Part shown: in pieces, positions 63,729 to 64,000 of the stretch | Layout of the letters: each line of letters starts with the position of its first letter | Numbering within the stretch: position 1 is the stretch's first letter | NCBI GenBank assembly: GCA_046330075.1 | Contig: JAXLTL010000010.1 | Location: forward strand, 50,823-114,822 | Direction of reading: 5' to 3' | Source: JAJTFW01 sp046330075 | GTDB taxonomy: Bacteria; Bacteroidota; Bacteroidia; AKYH767-A; OLB10 | Length of the DNA: 64,000 nucleotides | The notes under the pieces: model-generated | The model's input: only the letters and a program-made list of their open reading frames with translations | What the model was told of the DNA's origin: nothing | Databases searched by the model: none | Position numbers and translations under genes: made by a program

Positions 63729-64000
63729 AATTTTTTTGCGAGTTGTAAGGTGAAATTTATATCCGGCACAGTTCCGGAACGGGACTACAAATTTGGTCAA
63801 AACGGAGGCTGTCATGAAAAAAACGACAGTCTATTTTTATGAACAAAACAGGGCGATTTTTTTGATAAAATTTACAACTCATTGACAACTAACACGCCCG
63901 GGAGACAATGGAGAGATTCCCATTGTCAAGGATACCCAAGGGGGTTGGTTGTACCCCCAAATGAAGAATGGAAAATTTCCGGAAAATCAAATTCCTCACT
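63729..64000. other. Region upstream of nrdB, no gene seen; inverted repeat
   Basis: About 270 bases without a supported gene. It holds the inverted repeat GACAATGG (63904-63911) with CCATTGTC (63920-63927), and a GGGGG...CCCCC pair around 63939-63957. Either could be an operator or leader element for nrdB or for a gene beyond the window. No exact -7 element was recognised for nrdB. Confidence 0.5.

Noticed and set aside
63729..63815. N-terminal extension of nrdB by 29 residues
   Set aside because: The extra residues have no family counterpart, and normal R2 starts lie at 63728 or 63713.

Overview
The window looks like a chromosomal segment of a Bacteroidota bacterium, probably from the Chitinophagales/Sphingobacteriales side. 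Three things point there. About ten predicted secreted proteins end in type IX secretion (T9SS) sorting domains, nine type A and one type B with the LPNTFTPNDDGIND-type start. Many genes carry the Bacteroidota sigma motif TAnnTTTG just upstream. Several housekeeping proteins have Bacteroidota-typical forms (long IspG, DUF177-rpmF-plsX-fabH cluster, single-chain GlyS). No phage, transposase, CRISPR array or rRNA was seen. One tRNA (Pro, CGG) is present.

Layout. 1-4085: two tandem surface proteins that share a 743-bp block with no difference. 4091-8460: small membrane and house-cleaning genes (DgkA-like kinase, MarC, SRPBCC, DUF1569, NylB-like serine hydrolase, geranylgeranyl-reductase-like flavoprotein). 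8613-14585: a 1990-residue repeat adhesin of the gliding type. 14695-21463: a compact sensory cluster of TonB-dependent receptor, YfiR-like periplasmic protein, 1236-residue hybrid histidine kinase and CheY-like regulator. 21574-24806: a secreted peptidylarginine-deiminase-like enzyme with a GT39-type membrane glycosyltransferase. 24909-28532: a large Ig-like surface protein. 28758-35873: the fatty-acid/phospholipid block (DUF177, rpmF, plsX, fabH, then accB, accC), interrupted by a surface protein that appears highly expressed. 35941-40684: AAA/DUF4143 ATPase, YdeI-like protein, lipB, ispG. 40793-47598: a LamG protein and three tandem paralogous lipoproteins whose N-termini fit the surface lipoprotein export signal. 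47654-54517: SRPBCC protein, two tandem M43 metalloproteases and a DUF349 protein. 54745-55460: tRNA-Pro followed by a dense mosaic of palindromes and a degenerate TTGCAGCC repeat. 55461-64000: another T9SS protein, a HepT/MntA toxin-antitoxin pair directly behind glyS, cysteine desulfurase, a hemerythrin-like iron-sulfur repair protein, HigBA, a second palindrome cluster and nrdB.

How the parts fit. Most of the window serves the cell surface: T9SS cargo (adhesins, proteases, a deiminase), surface lipoproteins, and a receptor-to-kinase relay that could sense an outer-membrane ligand. The rest is core metabolism: fatty acids, lipoate, isoprenoids, Fe-S clusters, deoxynucleotides and glycyl-tRNA. 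None of the T9SS machinery is inside the window. The observations most worth following are the receptor-YfiR-hybrid kinase cluster, the PPAD-like enzyme, the gene-converted tandem pair, and the palindrome mosaic whose hairpins share C-GNA-G loops and which recurs about 7 kb away beside nrdB. All functional calls are from reading the sequence; no searches were run.
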